From contig JABILI010000065.1 in the NCBI GenBank assembly GCA_018654575.1, positions 1-38,244 of the forward strand: a stretch of 38,244 bases of DNA, written 5' to 3'. Position numbers and translations under genes: made by a program. The DNA comes from Porticoccaceae bacterium. Its GTDB lineage: Bacteria; Pseudomonadota; Gammaproteobacteria; Pseudomonadales; Porticoccaceae. Under the pieces are notes generated by a model that searched no databases, was not told the DNA's origin, and worked only from the letters and a program-made list of their open reading frames with translations. Shown in pieces: positions 8,211-16,603 of the stretch. Each line of letters begins with the position of its first letter. Position 1 is the stretch's first letter.

Positions 8211-9979
8211 CTGGACTAAGAGTCATACAGCCAGGCGTCCATAGCTTGATTCAGGATGAGGGTCGTTTCGGTAAACATCACATAGGTCTTACAGTAGGAG
8301 GCCCCTTAGATCGTCATTCTTTTCGCTGGGCCAACAAGCTATGTTCAAACCCTATCAACACGCCCACTATTGAGGTGGCCATAGGCGGCCTTGTACTAGA
8401 ATCAATGATAGATACCTCTTTCGCGGTCACTGGCGCCATGATTGATCTTAGCATCAACAAAATCCAAGTAAATTGTTGGACGGTTCATCGAATCAAGACC
8501 GGAGATCGCATCGAGCTGGGCTACGCCAAGGTGGGTATACGTTGCTACCTAGCCGTCATCGGTGGCTTTGAGATAGAGCCAACATTTGGCAGTTGCTCCA
8601 CGGTTACCAGAGAGGCTGTGGGTGGCTTAGCGGGTGACGGTACGCCCCTTGCTAGTGGTGACCTAATATCCTGTTCTGAAACTCCATTATACGTTCCATA
8701 CTTTGTGGCGAGGGAACAACAACCCAAGCACCTAACAATAACGCCCGAATCGACTTGCTTGAGAGTAATCTTGGGGTACCAGCAAGATTACTTTACAGAG
8801 CAGCAGACAAAACAGTTTTTTCACGGGAAATACCGCATTTCAGAACGTAACGATAGAATGGGCTTTAGACTATTAGGGCCCGATATTAAGCCCTCTATTG
8901 ATGGCATTCTGTCTGAAGGTATTTGCCAGGGCGCCATTCAAGTGCCGCCTGATGGCCAACCGATAATCCTACTCAATGACCGCCAAACCATTGGTGGATA
9001 CCCTAAAATAGGCTCTGTACTGTCTTTGGACCTCGACAAATTAGCGCAACTTGGTCCAGAAGCCGTTGTTTGCTTCGAAGAGGTGAGTATCGAGCAGGCA
9101 CATAATCTAAAACATCTTGCTGCGATTAATTTTCAACAAGGTAAGGCTACTGTAAACCTAGATGCTCTGTCCAAAGCAATAGAAGATCTGTTAGTCGCTA
9201 GTAACCCTAGGGGCATGAAGACAGTGTCATCAGCCATCCAAGACGGATCATACTTAAGAGCTGCTCAACTGATCCATAATGCCCAAGGTAAGATACTAAT
9301 CGGCACGGGTTTCCCTGTAAATGGTAGCTTTGAAACCGATGGTCCACTTGGTGCAATCGCACTGTATAAGGCGATAAAGGCTATTGGTGGCTCTCCAGTC
9401 TTAGTCTGTGAGGCTCCATTATGTACTTTGTTAAACACAGACTTTCAGACTCTAGAGATAAAAATAAATGAAGACGGTCAAAATCAAGCCCAGAAAGCTC
9501 TCGATCAGTACCAACCTGCCCTAGTTATTTCAATCGAACGCCCAGGGCAATCTAATGATGGTCGATACTACAATATGCGTGGTATAGATATTTCAGAGTA
9601 CTGTGCCGATTATGATAGCTTTTTGTCACTAGCCACCTGCCCCACTATCGCCATAGGTGATGGAGGTAACGAAATCGGCATGGGAAACATTACGGAAGCC
9701 TTAGAACAACTTGATATTCACGCTGCAACAACTGAATGTGACGAGCTGCTTCTTGCAGACATCTCCAACTGGGCAGCCCATGGCTTAGCCGCGCTACTAT
9801 CTACAATCAGCGGTCAAGACATACTCTCTGACTGGAATAACAAGTCAGTGCTGCAGATGCTTTCAGACGGTGGCAGCGTCGATGGTGTGACCGGTGAAAA
9901 TACCTTAACAGAGGACGGTGTCGATTCAGATGTAAGTCAACGGCTGGTAACCGAACTAAGAAAGATAGCAGGGTTTTAA
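8207..9979 (+). CDS. pxpC: 5-oxoprolinase subunit C fused to a DUF4392 domain
   Basis: A 590-residue two-domain protein starting at GTG. Residues 1 to about 310 are a complete PxpC/KipA biotin-dependent-carboxylase-like domain: IQPGVHSLIQDEGRFG near 7-22, GGPLDRHSFRWAN at 31-43, RNDRMGFRL near 214-222, and PPDGQPIILLNDRQTIGGYP near 247-266. From about 318 to 586 follows DUF4392, the C-terminal domain of mammalian D-glutamate cyclase, with ETDGPLGA (376-383), ERPG (444-447), DGRYYNMRG (451-459) and GDGGNEIGMG (484-493). KipA proteins are usually about 300-340 residues and DUF4392 is usually separate or fused to DUF1445. The frame is continuous with no sign of a sequencing join. The fusion suggests that cyclisation of D-Glu and ring opening of 5-oxoproline are coupled (inference). 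Confidence 0.93.
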   Translation: MTGLRVIQPGVHSLIQDEGRFGKHHIGLTVGGPLDRHSFRWANKLCSNPINTPTIEVAIGGLVLESMIDTSFAVTGAMIDLSINKIQVNCWTVHRIKTGDRIELGYAKVGIRCYLAVIGGFEIEPTFGSCSTVTREAVGGLAGDGTPLASGDLISCSETPLYVPYFVAREQQPKHLTITPESTCLRVILGYQQDYFTEQQTKQFFHGKYRISERNDRMGFRLLGPDIKPSIDGILSEGICQGAIQVPPDGQPIILLNDRQTIGGYPKIGSVLSLDLDKLAQLGPEAVVCFEEVSIEQAHNLKHLAAINFQQGKATVNLDALSKAIEDLLVASNPRGMKTVSSAIQDGSYLRAAQLIHNAQGKILIGTGFPVNGSFETDGPLGAIALYKAIKAIGGSPVLVCEAPLCTLLNTDFQTLEIKINEDGQNQAQKALDQYQPALVISIERPGQSNDGRYYNMRGIDISEYCADYDSFLSLATCPTIAIGDGGNEIGMGNITEALEQLDIHAATTECDELLLADISNWAAHGLAALLSTISGQDILSDWNNKSVLQMLSDGGSVDGVTGENTLTEDGVDSDVSQRLVTELRKIAGF

Positions 9980-10072
9980 CTGCCTGCCAGATATTTTCAC
10001 TTGAAATGCTACTTGTATGAGAAATTTTCCTGCAATCTAACCTGATTAGCGTAATTTAAAAATCAATTGTCT

Positions 10073-10101
10073 TTGTCTAAAACTGCACTAACTGGTACTA
10101 T
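10073..10101 (+). promoter_or_regulatory. Candidate extended -10 promoter for dat-alr
   Basis: TTGTCT (10073-10078), a 17-bp spacer and TACTAT (10096-10101) preceded by TGG, an extended -10 element. It lies in the 190-base gap after pxpC and would start transcription near 10108, about 65 bases before the transaminase start. It implies that dat and alr can be expressed independently of the pxp operon. Confidence 0.5.
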
Positions 10102-10173
10102 TTTTGGTCGGCAATAAGTAAAGCCGCCGATTAACCCAGCGCTCTTTTAGTGCATATAAAAGTAAGGTCGCCC

Positions 10174-11031
10174 ATGAGTATTGTTTTTTTAAATGGTTCA
10201 TATATGCCCATGTCAGAGGCAAAGATTTCGCCACTAGACCGTGGTTTTCTTTTCGGTGATAGCATTTATGAAGTTATCCCCTCCTATCAAGGCCGCTTGT
10301 TAGGCTTTGGCCCTCATATTGATCGTATGAACGATGGGTTCAAAGGCATTGGCTTGAACATGGACTGGTCCGATCAGCAATGGAAAATGCTTTGTGAAGA
10401 CCTTGCTGATAAAAACGGTAACAGTAACTTAGGCATTTACTTACAGGTTAGTCGAGGAGCTGATACTAAGCGATACCATGCTTTCCCCGCAGAGGTTGAG
10501 CCAACCGTCTTTGGGTTCACCTTTGAAATTCCCGAGCCTCCCGTGGCAGACAAAGCGGTTGCTAAAGGCTACAAGGTATCAATTGCTGAAGACCTCCGAT
10601 GGCAGCGTTGCCATATCAAATCGACTGCATTACTAGGCAATGTTCTGCACTTTCAGCAAGGATACGATCAAGGCCATGATGAAACCTTATTGTTTAACGC
10701 GAACAATGAGCTCACTGAGGCTAGCTCATGCAATGCCTTTATCGTTAAAAATGGGACACTTATTACACCTCCTCTGGATAATCAGCTTTTACCCGGCATT
10801 ACGCGCCACATGCTACTCGATATCCTGCGTAAAGATGGCTCAATCCCAGTTGAAGAGCGAATCGTTAGCAAGCAAGAGGTGCTTAACGCCGATGAAGTCT
10901 GGATTAGCAGCTCCACTAAAGAGATCGGTGCGGTTATTGAAGTGGATGGAAGCCCCGTTGGTGACGGCAAGGTCGGCGATATTTGGCTGGCTGCTCAACG
11001 GCTTTTTTCCGCCCATAAGTTTAATTACTAG
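10174..11031 (+). CDS. dat: D-amino acid (D-alanine) transaminase, PLP fold type IV
   Basis: The 285-residue fold-type IV aminotransferase probably interconverts D-Ala plus 2-oxoglutarate with pyruvate plus D-Glu. The segment DLRWQRCHIKSTALLGN is close to the DIRWLRCDIKS signature of bacterial D-amino acid transaminases rather than to branched-chain enzymes; Lys149 in it is the PLP-binding lysine. SPLDRGFLFGDSIYEVIP, EASSCNAF and a GITR-type phosphate-binding segment are also present. The ATG at 10174 is preferred over the GTG at 10150 because AAGG lies 6 bases upstream and the family N-terminus begins there. alr starts 14 bases downstream, giving a D-Ala/D-Glu gene pair. Confidence 0.88.
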   Translation: MSIVFLNGSYMPMSEAKISPLDRGFLFGDSIYEVIPSYQGRLLGFGPHIDRMNDGFKGIGLNMDWSDQQWKMLCEDLADKNGNSNLGIYLQVSRGADTKRYHAFPAEVEPTVFGFTFEIPEPPVADKAVAKGYKVSIAEDLRWQRCHIKSTALLGNVLHFQQGYDQGHDETLLFNANNELTEASSCNAFIVKNGTLITPPLDNQLLPGITRHMLLDILRKDGSIPVEERIVSKQEVLNADEVWISSSTKEIGAVIEVDGSPVGDGKVGDIWLAAQRLFSAHKFNY

Positions 11032-11045
11032 CGGTACACACTATC

Positions 11046-12146
11046 ATGTCAAGACCTACTCTCGCTGTTATTGACCTAAAAGCTCTAAGGGCTAATTTTG
11101 CCTTAGCACAATCTTTAACACCAGGCGCAAGCACTATTCCTATGGTCAAGGCTAACGCGTACGGGCATGGCATGATAGAGGTAAGCCGTGCGTTGTCAGA
11201 ATCTGCTCCAGCATTTGGTGTTGCGTCAATTGATGAAGCTTTGGTACTCCGAGAGGCAGGCATTAAGCAGCCTATCTTGTTACTTGAAGGTACGTTCTCT
11301 TGTGATGAAGTAGGGGTCGCCGCTGATAATAACTTCATACTGATGGTTGAGAACTCAGCGCAAAAGGATGCCATCCTAAATGCGTCTATCTCTCGCCCAG
11401 TGAGTGTGTGGCTCGGCATTGACACGGGCATGCATAGACTCGGATTTGAGCCTCATGAGGCCACCCAAGCCTATCTTGCGCTTAGTAATACCGACAATGT
11501 CGCTAAACCTATTGTGGCGGCCTCTCACTTCGCTTGTGCAGATGATTTGGGTAGCAGCGCAACAGAAAGGCAAGTAGTGATTTTTGATCAATGTACCGCA
11601 TCCATGGCCGATGCGACTAACGATGTTATTGCTAAATCTCTGGGTAACTCTGCAGCAATTCTAGCTTGGCCGAAAACTCATCGTGACTGGCAAAGACCTG
11701 GCTATATGCTCTATGGAAACTCACCTTTTTCAGAGGGGCAAGAGAACGCCAACAAACTTCAACCCGTTATGTCTTTGCAGTCAGCTGTGATTTCTATTCG
11801 TCGTATTGCTTCTGGCGAATCAGTCGGCTACACCGCTAACTGGACGGCAGATCGAAACTCAATCATCGCCACGATTACCGTTGGTTACGGTGATGGTTAT
11901 CCACGTCAGGCGCCCAATGGAACACCCGTACTGGTTAATGGAGTGCGTTGCCCTCTGGTGGGACGAGTTTCGATGGATATGATTACCGTCGATGTCACCG
12001 ACCTAGATCTTGTATCTATCGGAGACAAAGTCATTCTTTGGGGGCCTGAACTTCCGGTTAATGAGATTGCTGAACACTGCAACACGATCGGTTATGAACT
12101 GTTGGCACGCATACCTTCTCGGGTGCCGCGGATATATAGTAACTAG
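11046..12146 (+). CDS. alr: Alanine racemase
   Basis: This 366-residue PLP fold-type III enzyme interconverts L- and D-alanine. Lys35 in MVKANAYGHG is the cofactor lysine, and the second catalytic residue is the Tyr of VGYTANW at about 262. Other conserved segments are GIDTGMHRLGF, ASHFACAD, RPGYMLYG, TITVGYGDGYPR and GRVSMDMITVDVTD. Length is normal. It is the last gene of the plus-strand D-amino acid block. Its TAG overlaps the TAG of the convergent Lrp-type regulator in the palindrome CTAG, leaving no room for a terminator. Confidence 0.96.
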   Translation: MSRPTLAVIDLKALRANFALAQSLTPGASTIPMVKANAYGHGMIEVSRALSESAPAFGVASIDEALVLREAGIKQPILLLEGTFSCDEVGVAADNNFILMVENSAQKDAILNASISRPVSVWLGIDTGMHRLGFEPHEATQAYLALSNTDNVAKPIVAASHFACADDLGSSATERQVVIFDQCTASMADATNDVIAKSLGNSAAILAWPKTHRDWQRPGYMLYGNSPFSEGQENANKLQPVMSLQSAVISIRRIASGESVGYTANWTADRNSIIATITVGYGDGYPRQAPNGTPVLVNGVRCPLVGRVSMDMITVDVTDLDLVSIGDKVILWGPELPVNEIAEHCNTIGYELLARIPSRVPRIYSN

Positions 12147-12619
12147 CGGTTAATCTGGATAGCAGTTTCGGACTTAACATCTTGAATAACAACGTAGGTA
12201 TGGGTCTGGCTTATATCGCTGATTGAGGCAAGTTTCTCGCCTAAAAACCGTTGATAATGTTGCATATCAGCCACTCGTATCTTAATCAAATAATCAAAGC
12301 CTCCGGCCACCATCTGGCACTCTTGCACCTCTGGAAGATCAATCATCTGTTGATTGAAACGCTTAAAAGCATCAGTGGTTGAACTTACCAACTGAATCTC
12401 GATATAAGCACAGAGACTAGAATTAACCTTCACCGGATCAATTAGAGCCACATAATCGGTTATAAACCCTTCTTTCTCCAATCTTTTTACTCTCTCCAGA
12501 CAGGGCGTTGGTGTCAAATTGACTTGACGTGAAAGTTCTACATTAGAAATTCGCCCGTTACCTTGCAGTACCGTTAGAATTCGTTTATCTATCAGGTCAA
12601 GTCCCGTTATATTTTTCAT
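12143..12619 (-). CDS. Lrp/AsnC-family transcriptional regulator
   Basis: The 158-residue protein has an N-terminal helix-turn-helix (about 6-60: LDLIDKRILTVLQGNGRISN through LTPTPCLERVKRLEKEGFI) and a C-terminal RAM ligand-binding domain (about 70-150, with AGGFDYLIKIRVADM). The ATG at 12619 is chosen over one 29 codons upstream because AGAGGTGG lies just before it and the product then matches normal Lrp length. It is divergent from putA, the arrangement of PutR-type Lrp regulators that activate proline dehydrogenase when proline is present (known for such pairs; inferred here). It could also sense alanine and act on alr/dat. Confidence 0.92.
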   Translation of the reverse strand: MKNITGLDLIDKRILTVLQGNGRISNVELSRQVNLTPTPCLERVKRLEKEGFITDYVALIDPVKVNSSLCAYIEIQLVSSTTDAFKRFNQQMIDLPEVQECQMVAGGFDYLIKIRVADMQHYQRFLGEKLASISDISQTHTYVVIQDVKSETAIQINR

Positions 12620-12737
12620 TGCCACCTCTTTGTTTAATGCCGCATAAGCTTCATGACTATTACCGTCGCTAAATGATGTCTTTTTAACCAAACCTCTAAA
12701 GCACAATAATCTATAAAAATGAATTTAGCGATATTAA

Positions 12738-12769
12738 ATATGGCAAAAATAACATTTTTGGAGCCATAT
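12738..12769. promoter_or_regulatory. Nested inverted repeat in the lrp-putA divergent region
   Basis: ATATGGC (12738-12744) pairs with GCCATAT (12763-12769), and inside it AAAAAT (12745-12750) pairs with ATTTTT (12754-12759) around AAC. A 3-base GGA bulge lies on the right side. The AT-rich, dyad-symmetric site lies between the regulator and putA and is the best candidate for the Lrp-type binding site. Confidence 0.5.
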
Positions 12770-12827
12770 TCTAAATCATTTACATCAAAATGCAGAATAA
12801 TAAATTTAACCTTGGTTAGGGCACTCA

Positions 12828-15800
12828 GTGAACCAAATTCAATTGCGACAACACATACAGAAAACCGCCCATATCGATGAACACCAAATGATGAGTCAAC
12901 TTATTCATCGCAACCCTCTATCGCAAACGGCCAGAGACGGCATTCTTAAATCTGCCCGGCAACTCGTTACCGACTGCAGGGCGAGTAAAGCTAGTGGCGG
13001 AACCCTCGATGCGTTTCTACTCCAATTTGGTCTATCTAACGGCGAAGGCGTTGCGTTAATGTGTTTAGCCGAGGCCCTATTACGCGTCCCTGATGGGCTT
13101 ACGGCAGACCGCCTAATCGCCGAAAAAATTCGATCAGGAAAGTGGAGCGATCATCGGGGTCAGTCAGACTCTTTATTCGTCAACGCATCTACGTGGGGGC
13201 TCATGTTGACGGGGCACTTAGTCAGCTTAGATACCGATATTACTCAACACCCAGATAGCTGGATAAAGCGGCTCACAGCAACCATGGGCGAACCCGCTAT
13301 TCGTGCGGCCGTGATGCAAGCAATGCGTATTATGGGAGGGCAATATGTCCTGGGTCGTACTATCGTTGAAGGTATTAGAAAAGGGCAGAAAAAAAACAAC
13401 AGTGACTCTCTATTCTCATTCGATATGCTTGGTGAAGGTGCTCGCACTAATGATGACGCTCGCAACTACTTGCGGGCCTATAGACAAGCCATTGATGAGA
13501 TCGGTGCCGCACGTCAAAATTGCAAGGGCGATCAATCAGACATTTATCAGGCAAACGGCATCTCAGTAAAGCTTTCTGCCCTTCATCCACGATACTATTT
13601 CGCTCAACACTCATTGGTGATGAATGAACTGTTACCGCGCATCAAACAACTCTGCCAACAAGCCAAAGACCACAATATTGGCCTTTCTATTGATGCAGAA
13701 GAATCATATCGTTTAGACATTTCTTTGGATATCTTTGAGGCTCTAGCCAATGACCCCGACTTAGCAGGCTGGCAAGGCCTTGGCTTTGTACTACAAGCCT
13801 ACCAAAAACGAGCGCCATACACTACACAATGGCTCATTGCCGTTGCCAAGCAAAGCAAACGACGATTAATGGTTCGTTTGGTTAAAGGCGCCTATTGGGA
13901 TGCGGAAATTAAACACGCCCAAGAGCTAGGGCTTGAAAGCTATCCTGTATTCACACGAAAATCCAACACCGACCTGTGCTATCAGCACTGCGCTGAACTA
14001 TTACTAAATGCACCACAATTAATATTCCCTCAATTTGCCACGCATAATGCCTACACAGCGTCCATGATATTGGCATTAGTAGGTGATCGTGAGTTTGAAT
14101 TTCAAAGATTACACGGCATGGCTCATAGTCTGTACCCCCAACTACAAAAACAGCATCCTGACAGACCATTTCAGGTTAGAGTCTATGCCCCTATTGGAAC
14201 CCATAAAGACTTGCTGCCTTACCTTGTTCGTCGACTGCTTGAGAATGGTGCTAACAGCTCTTTCGTTAATCGATTTCTGGATAAGCAAACACCCGTTGAA
14301 GAGCTGCTCAACGACACCCGAACAGAAGTGACAAGTACATTTCCATACCAACATAAAGAGATACCAATCCCCGGAAAGATTTTCGAAGCCGTCGGCGAAA
14401 TGCGTAAAAACGCGCGAGGTATAGACTTAGATTCTGTACATGAGACTCAGATATTGCTAAATCATGTAGAGCACTTCTCAAAGGATTTACTAGCTGCACA
14501 ATCCATTGTTAATGGCAAATGTATCGGTCATGAGCTCAAAGAGTATTTCAACCCTGCGGATCATTTACACGTTATTGGCCATTTCAGTGCAGCCAGCCAA
14601 GACGATATTTTGCACGCACTAGAATCTGCCTACTCTGCACAGCCTGACTGGAATAGCAAGGGGCCTCTTTATCGTGCAAACATCTTAGACAAAGTTGCCA
14701 ATTACATGGAGCGCGACTGTGCAGACCTGATCACTATCATCGCAAACGAAGCCGGACGAACTCTTAATAATGGTTTATCCGAAGTTCGAGAAGCGATTGA
14801 TTTTTGCCGGTACTATGCAATCCAAGCCCGTCAGTTGGACCTCGATTCATCATTAAAACTGCAAGGCCAAGGCGTGTTCTTATGCATCAGCCCATGGAAT
14901 TTCCCGCTGGCCATTTTTGTGGGCCAAATTGCCGCAGGCTTAGTCGCAGGCAACGCTGTAATCGCCAAACCCGCCATGCAAACACCTGCTGTAGCATCCT
15001 ATGCTATCAAGCTGTTTCACAGCGCTGGCGTACCTCGACAGGCATTACAGTTACTTTTAGGTGGTGGCTCCAAAATAGGCAAGCTACTGATTAAAGACCC
15101 ACGTATCGCAGGTATTGCATTCACAGGATCAACCGCGACAGCCTTAACTATTAACCGTCAGTTAGCTAGCCGCTCAGGGAGGCCCATACCCTTGATCGCC
15201 GAAACGGGCGGTCAAAACTGCATGATAGTCGATTCAACTGCTCTGCCTGAACAGGTAGTTGATGATGTTATCAGTTCTGCATTTTTAAGCGCAGGACAAC
15301 GTTGCTCTGCTCTTCGCGTTCTGTTCGTACAGCAGGATATTGCCGACCACGTGTTGGAGATGCTATCTGGCGCCATGGCCTCAATAAAAGCCGGCAACCC
15401 AAAACAGCTAGACACTGACTTAGGCCCGGTGATCGACATGGGCGCAAAGCAAACCCTTGACGCTCATATTGATCGCATGACACGCGAGGCTAGCTTAATC
15501 GCCAAGGTTGAGCTAAGCGAAGCTTGCACTAATGGTAGTTTTGTCGCACCTCATGTCTTTGAAATAGATTCACTAAATCAGCTTAGTGAAGAAGTATTCG
15601 GGCCAGTACTGCATGTCATTCGCTATGCTGCAGATAAACTTGAGGACGTCATAAAACAGATTAATGATACCGGCTATGGACTTACTTTAGGAGTTCACAG
15701 TCGTATTGAAGCTTTTGCGGACACCGTGTTTAGAAACACCATCGCGGGTAATGTTTATATCAACCGTAACATGGTCGGGGCCGTCGTTGGTGTCAATCCA

Positions 15801-16601
15801 TTTGGTGGGCGTGGGCTTTCAGGTACCGGCCCCAAAGCCGGTGGGCCCAACTATCTTTTGCGCTTCTCTTCCGTAGTGCATGAGAAAGAATTAATGCTAA
15901 ATAATGGAAGTGTCATCTTTAATCTGACCGAAAAAGCCAAAGACAAAGATATTACAGATCAGGTTTCTCGCGCATCAAAGACGATTCAGCAGTGGCAAAG
16001 CACCTCAATAGAGGAACGAATCAATATTTTATCGAGACCCCATAAATCTATTTTACTTGCTACCGAGATTGAGGCCCTTGTGCTCCAAAAGATCGACACA
16101 CCTATCGAATTGCCTGGCCCAACTGGCGAAGCCAACCAACTATCGGTTCATGGCCGTGGGATAATGCTCCTGCTGATAAGGCACCGTGATCCATTTAAAA
16201 ATGCTCTTCAACAAATCGGATGTGCATTACTCTGTGGTTGCCCCGTCATTATTGCCGCTCATGAAAGTCTAGCAATAAAGCTGACCAGCATTATAAATGC
16301 CTGCGTTAAAAAGGGCCTGCCAAAACATCTAGTCACCTTAACTAGCCTTGATGAATCAGTAGACCTTATTCGGCACCCTGATATTTCTGGAGTAATAGCC
16401 AATACTGCGCAGACTGACAGTCAATCACTGCGACAGGCTATGGCCACACGTAACGGCAGCATTATCCCTTTAATTGAATGGCCTAAAAGTAGTCAGGGGT
16501 ACCACTATCAGTGGCTATTATGGTTTTTAAGCGAGCGAACACGCACCGAAAACTTGGTTGCACGGGGAGGAAATACGCAGCTGTTTAATTTAACTGAGTA
16601 A
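12828..16601 (+). CDS. putA: Bifunctional proline dehydrogenase / P5C dehydrogenase (PutA)
   Basis: The 1257-residue PutA oxidises proline to glutamate. An alpha arm and the FAD-binding proline dehydrogenase barrel (about 80-490) carry ISVKLSALHPRY (about 244-255), RLMVRLVKGAYWD (about 345-357) and RRLLENGANSSFVNR. The NAD-dependent P5C dehydrogenase (about 560-1010) carries CISPWNFPLAIF (about 686), FTGSTATA, the ETGGQN glutamate near 792 and the catalytic Cys of GQRCSALRV near 826. A degenerate ALDH-like C-terminal domain follows. The ribbon-helix-helix DNA-binding domain of E. coli PutA is absent: the protein begins directly at the arm. It is thus bifunctional, not autoregulatory, consistent with the divergent Lrp-type gene. 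Start codon is GTG with a weak AGGG site. Confidence 0.96.
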   Translation: MNQIQLRQHIQKTAHIDEHQMMSQLIHRNPLSQTARDGILKSARQLVTDCRASKASGGTLDAFLLQFGLSNGEGVALMCLAEALLRVPDGLTADRLIAEKIRSGKWSDHRGQSDSLFVNASTWGLMLTGHLVSLDTDITQHPDSWIKRLTATMGEPAIRAAVMQAMRIMGGQYVLGRTIVEGIRKGQKKNNSDSLFSFDMLGEGARTNDDARNYLRAYRQAIDEIGAARQNCKGDQSDIYQANGISVKLSALHPRYYFAQHSLVMNELLPRIKQLCQQAKDHNIGLSIDAEESYRLDISLDIFEALANDPDLAGWQGLGFVLQAYQKRAPYTTQWLIAVAKQSKRRLMVRLVKGAYWDAEIKHAQELGLESYPVFTRKSNTDLCYQHCAELLLNAPQLIFPQFATHNAYTASMILALVGDREFEFQRLHGMAHSLYPQLQKQHPDRPFQVRVYAPIGTHKDLLPYLVRRLLENGANSSFVNRFLDKQTPVEELLNDTRTEVTSTFPYQHKEIPIPGKIFEAVGEMRKNARGIDLDSVHETQILLNHVEHFSKDLLAAQSIVNGKCIGHELKEYFNPADHLHVIGHFSAASQDDILHALESAYSAQPDWNSKGPLYRANILDKVANYMERDCADLITIIANEAGRTLNNGLSEVREAIDFCRYYAIQARQLDLDSSLKLQGQGVFLCISPWNFPLAIFVGQIAAGLVAGNAVIAKPAMQTPAVASYAIKLFHSAGVPRQALQLLLGGGSKIGKLLIKDPRIAGIAFTGSTATALTINRQLASRSGRPIPLIAETGGQNCMIVDSTALPEQVVDDVISSAFLSAGQRCSALRVLFVQQDIADHVLEMLSGAMASIKAGNPKQLDTDLGPVIDMGAKQTLDAHIDRMTREASLIAKVELSEACTNGSFVAPHVFEIDSLNQLSEEVFGPVLHVIRYAADKLEDVIKQINDTGYGLTLGVHSRIEAFADTVFRNTIAGNVYINRNMVGAVVGVNPFGGRGLSGTGPKAGGPNYLLRFSSVVHEKELMLNNGSVIFNLTEKAKDKDITDQVSRASKTIQQWQSTSIEERINILSRPHKSILLATEIEALVLQKIDTPIELPGPTGEANQLSVHGRGIMLLLIRHRDPFKNALQQIGCALLCGCPVIIAAHESLAIKLTSIINACVKKGLPKHLVTLTSLDESVDLIRHPDISGVIANTAQTDSQSLRQAMATRNGSIIPLIEWPKSSQGYHYQWLLWFLSERTRTENLVARGGNTQLFNLTE

Positions 16602-16603
16602 AG

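Noticed and set aside
10640-11074. 144-codon plus-strand open frame inside dat
   Set aside because: It is an out-of-frame shadow of the transaminase gene, whose frame holds all the PLP-binding motifs.
12620-12706. Longer start for the Lrp-type regulator
   Set aside because: The additional 29 residues are not family-like, and a strong Shine-Dalgarno sequence lies just before the ATG at 12619.
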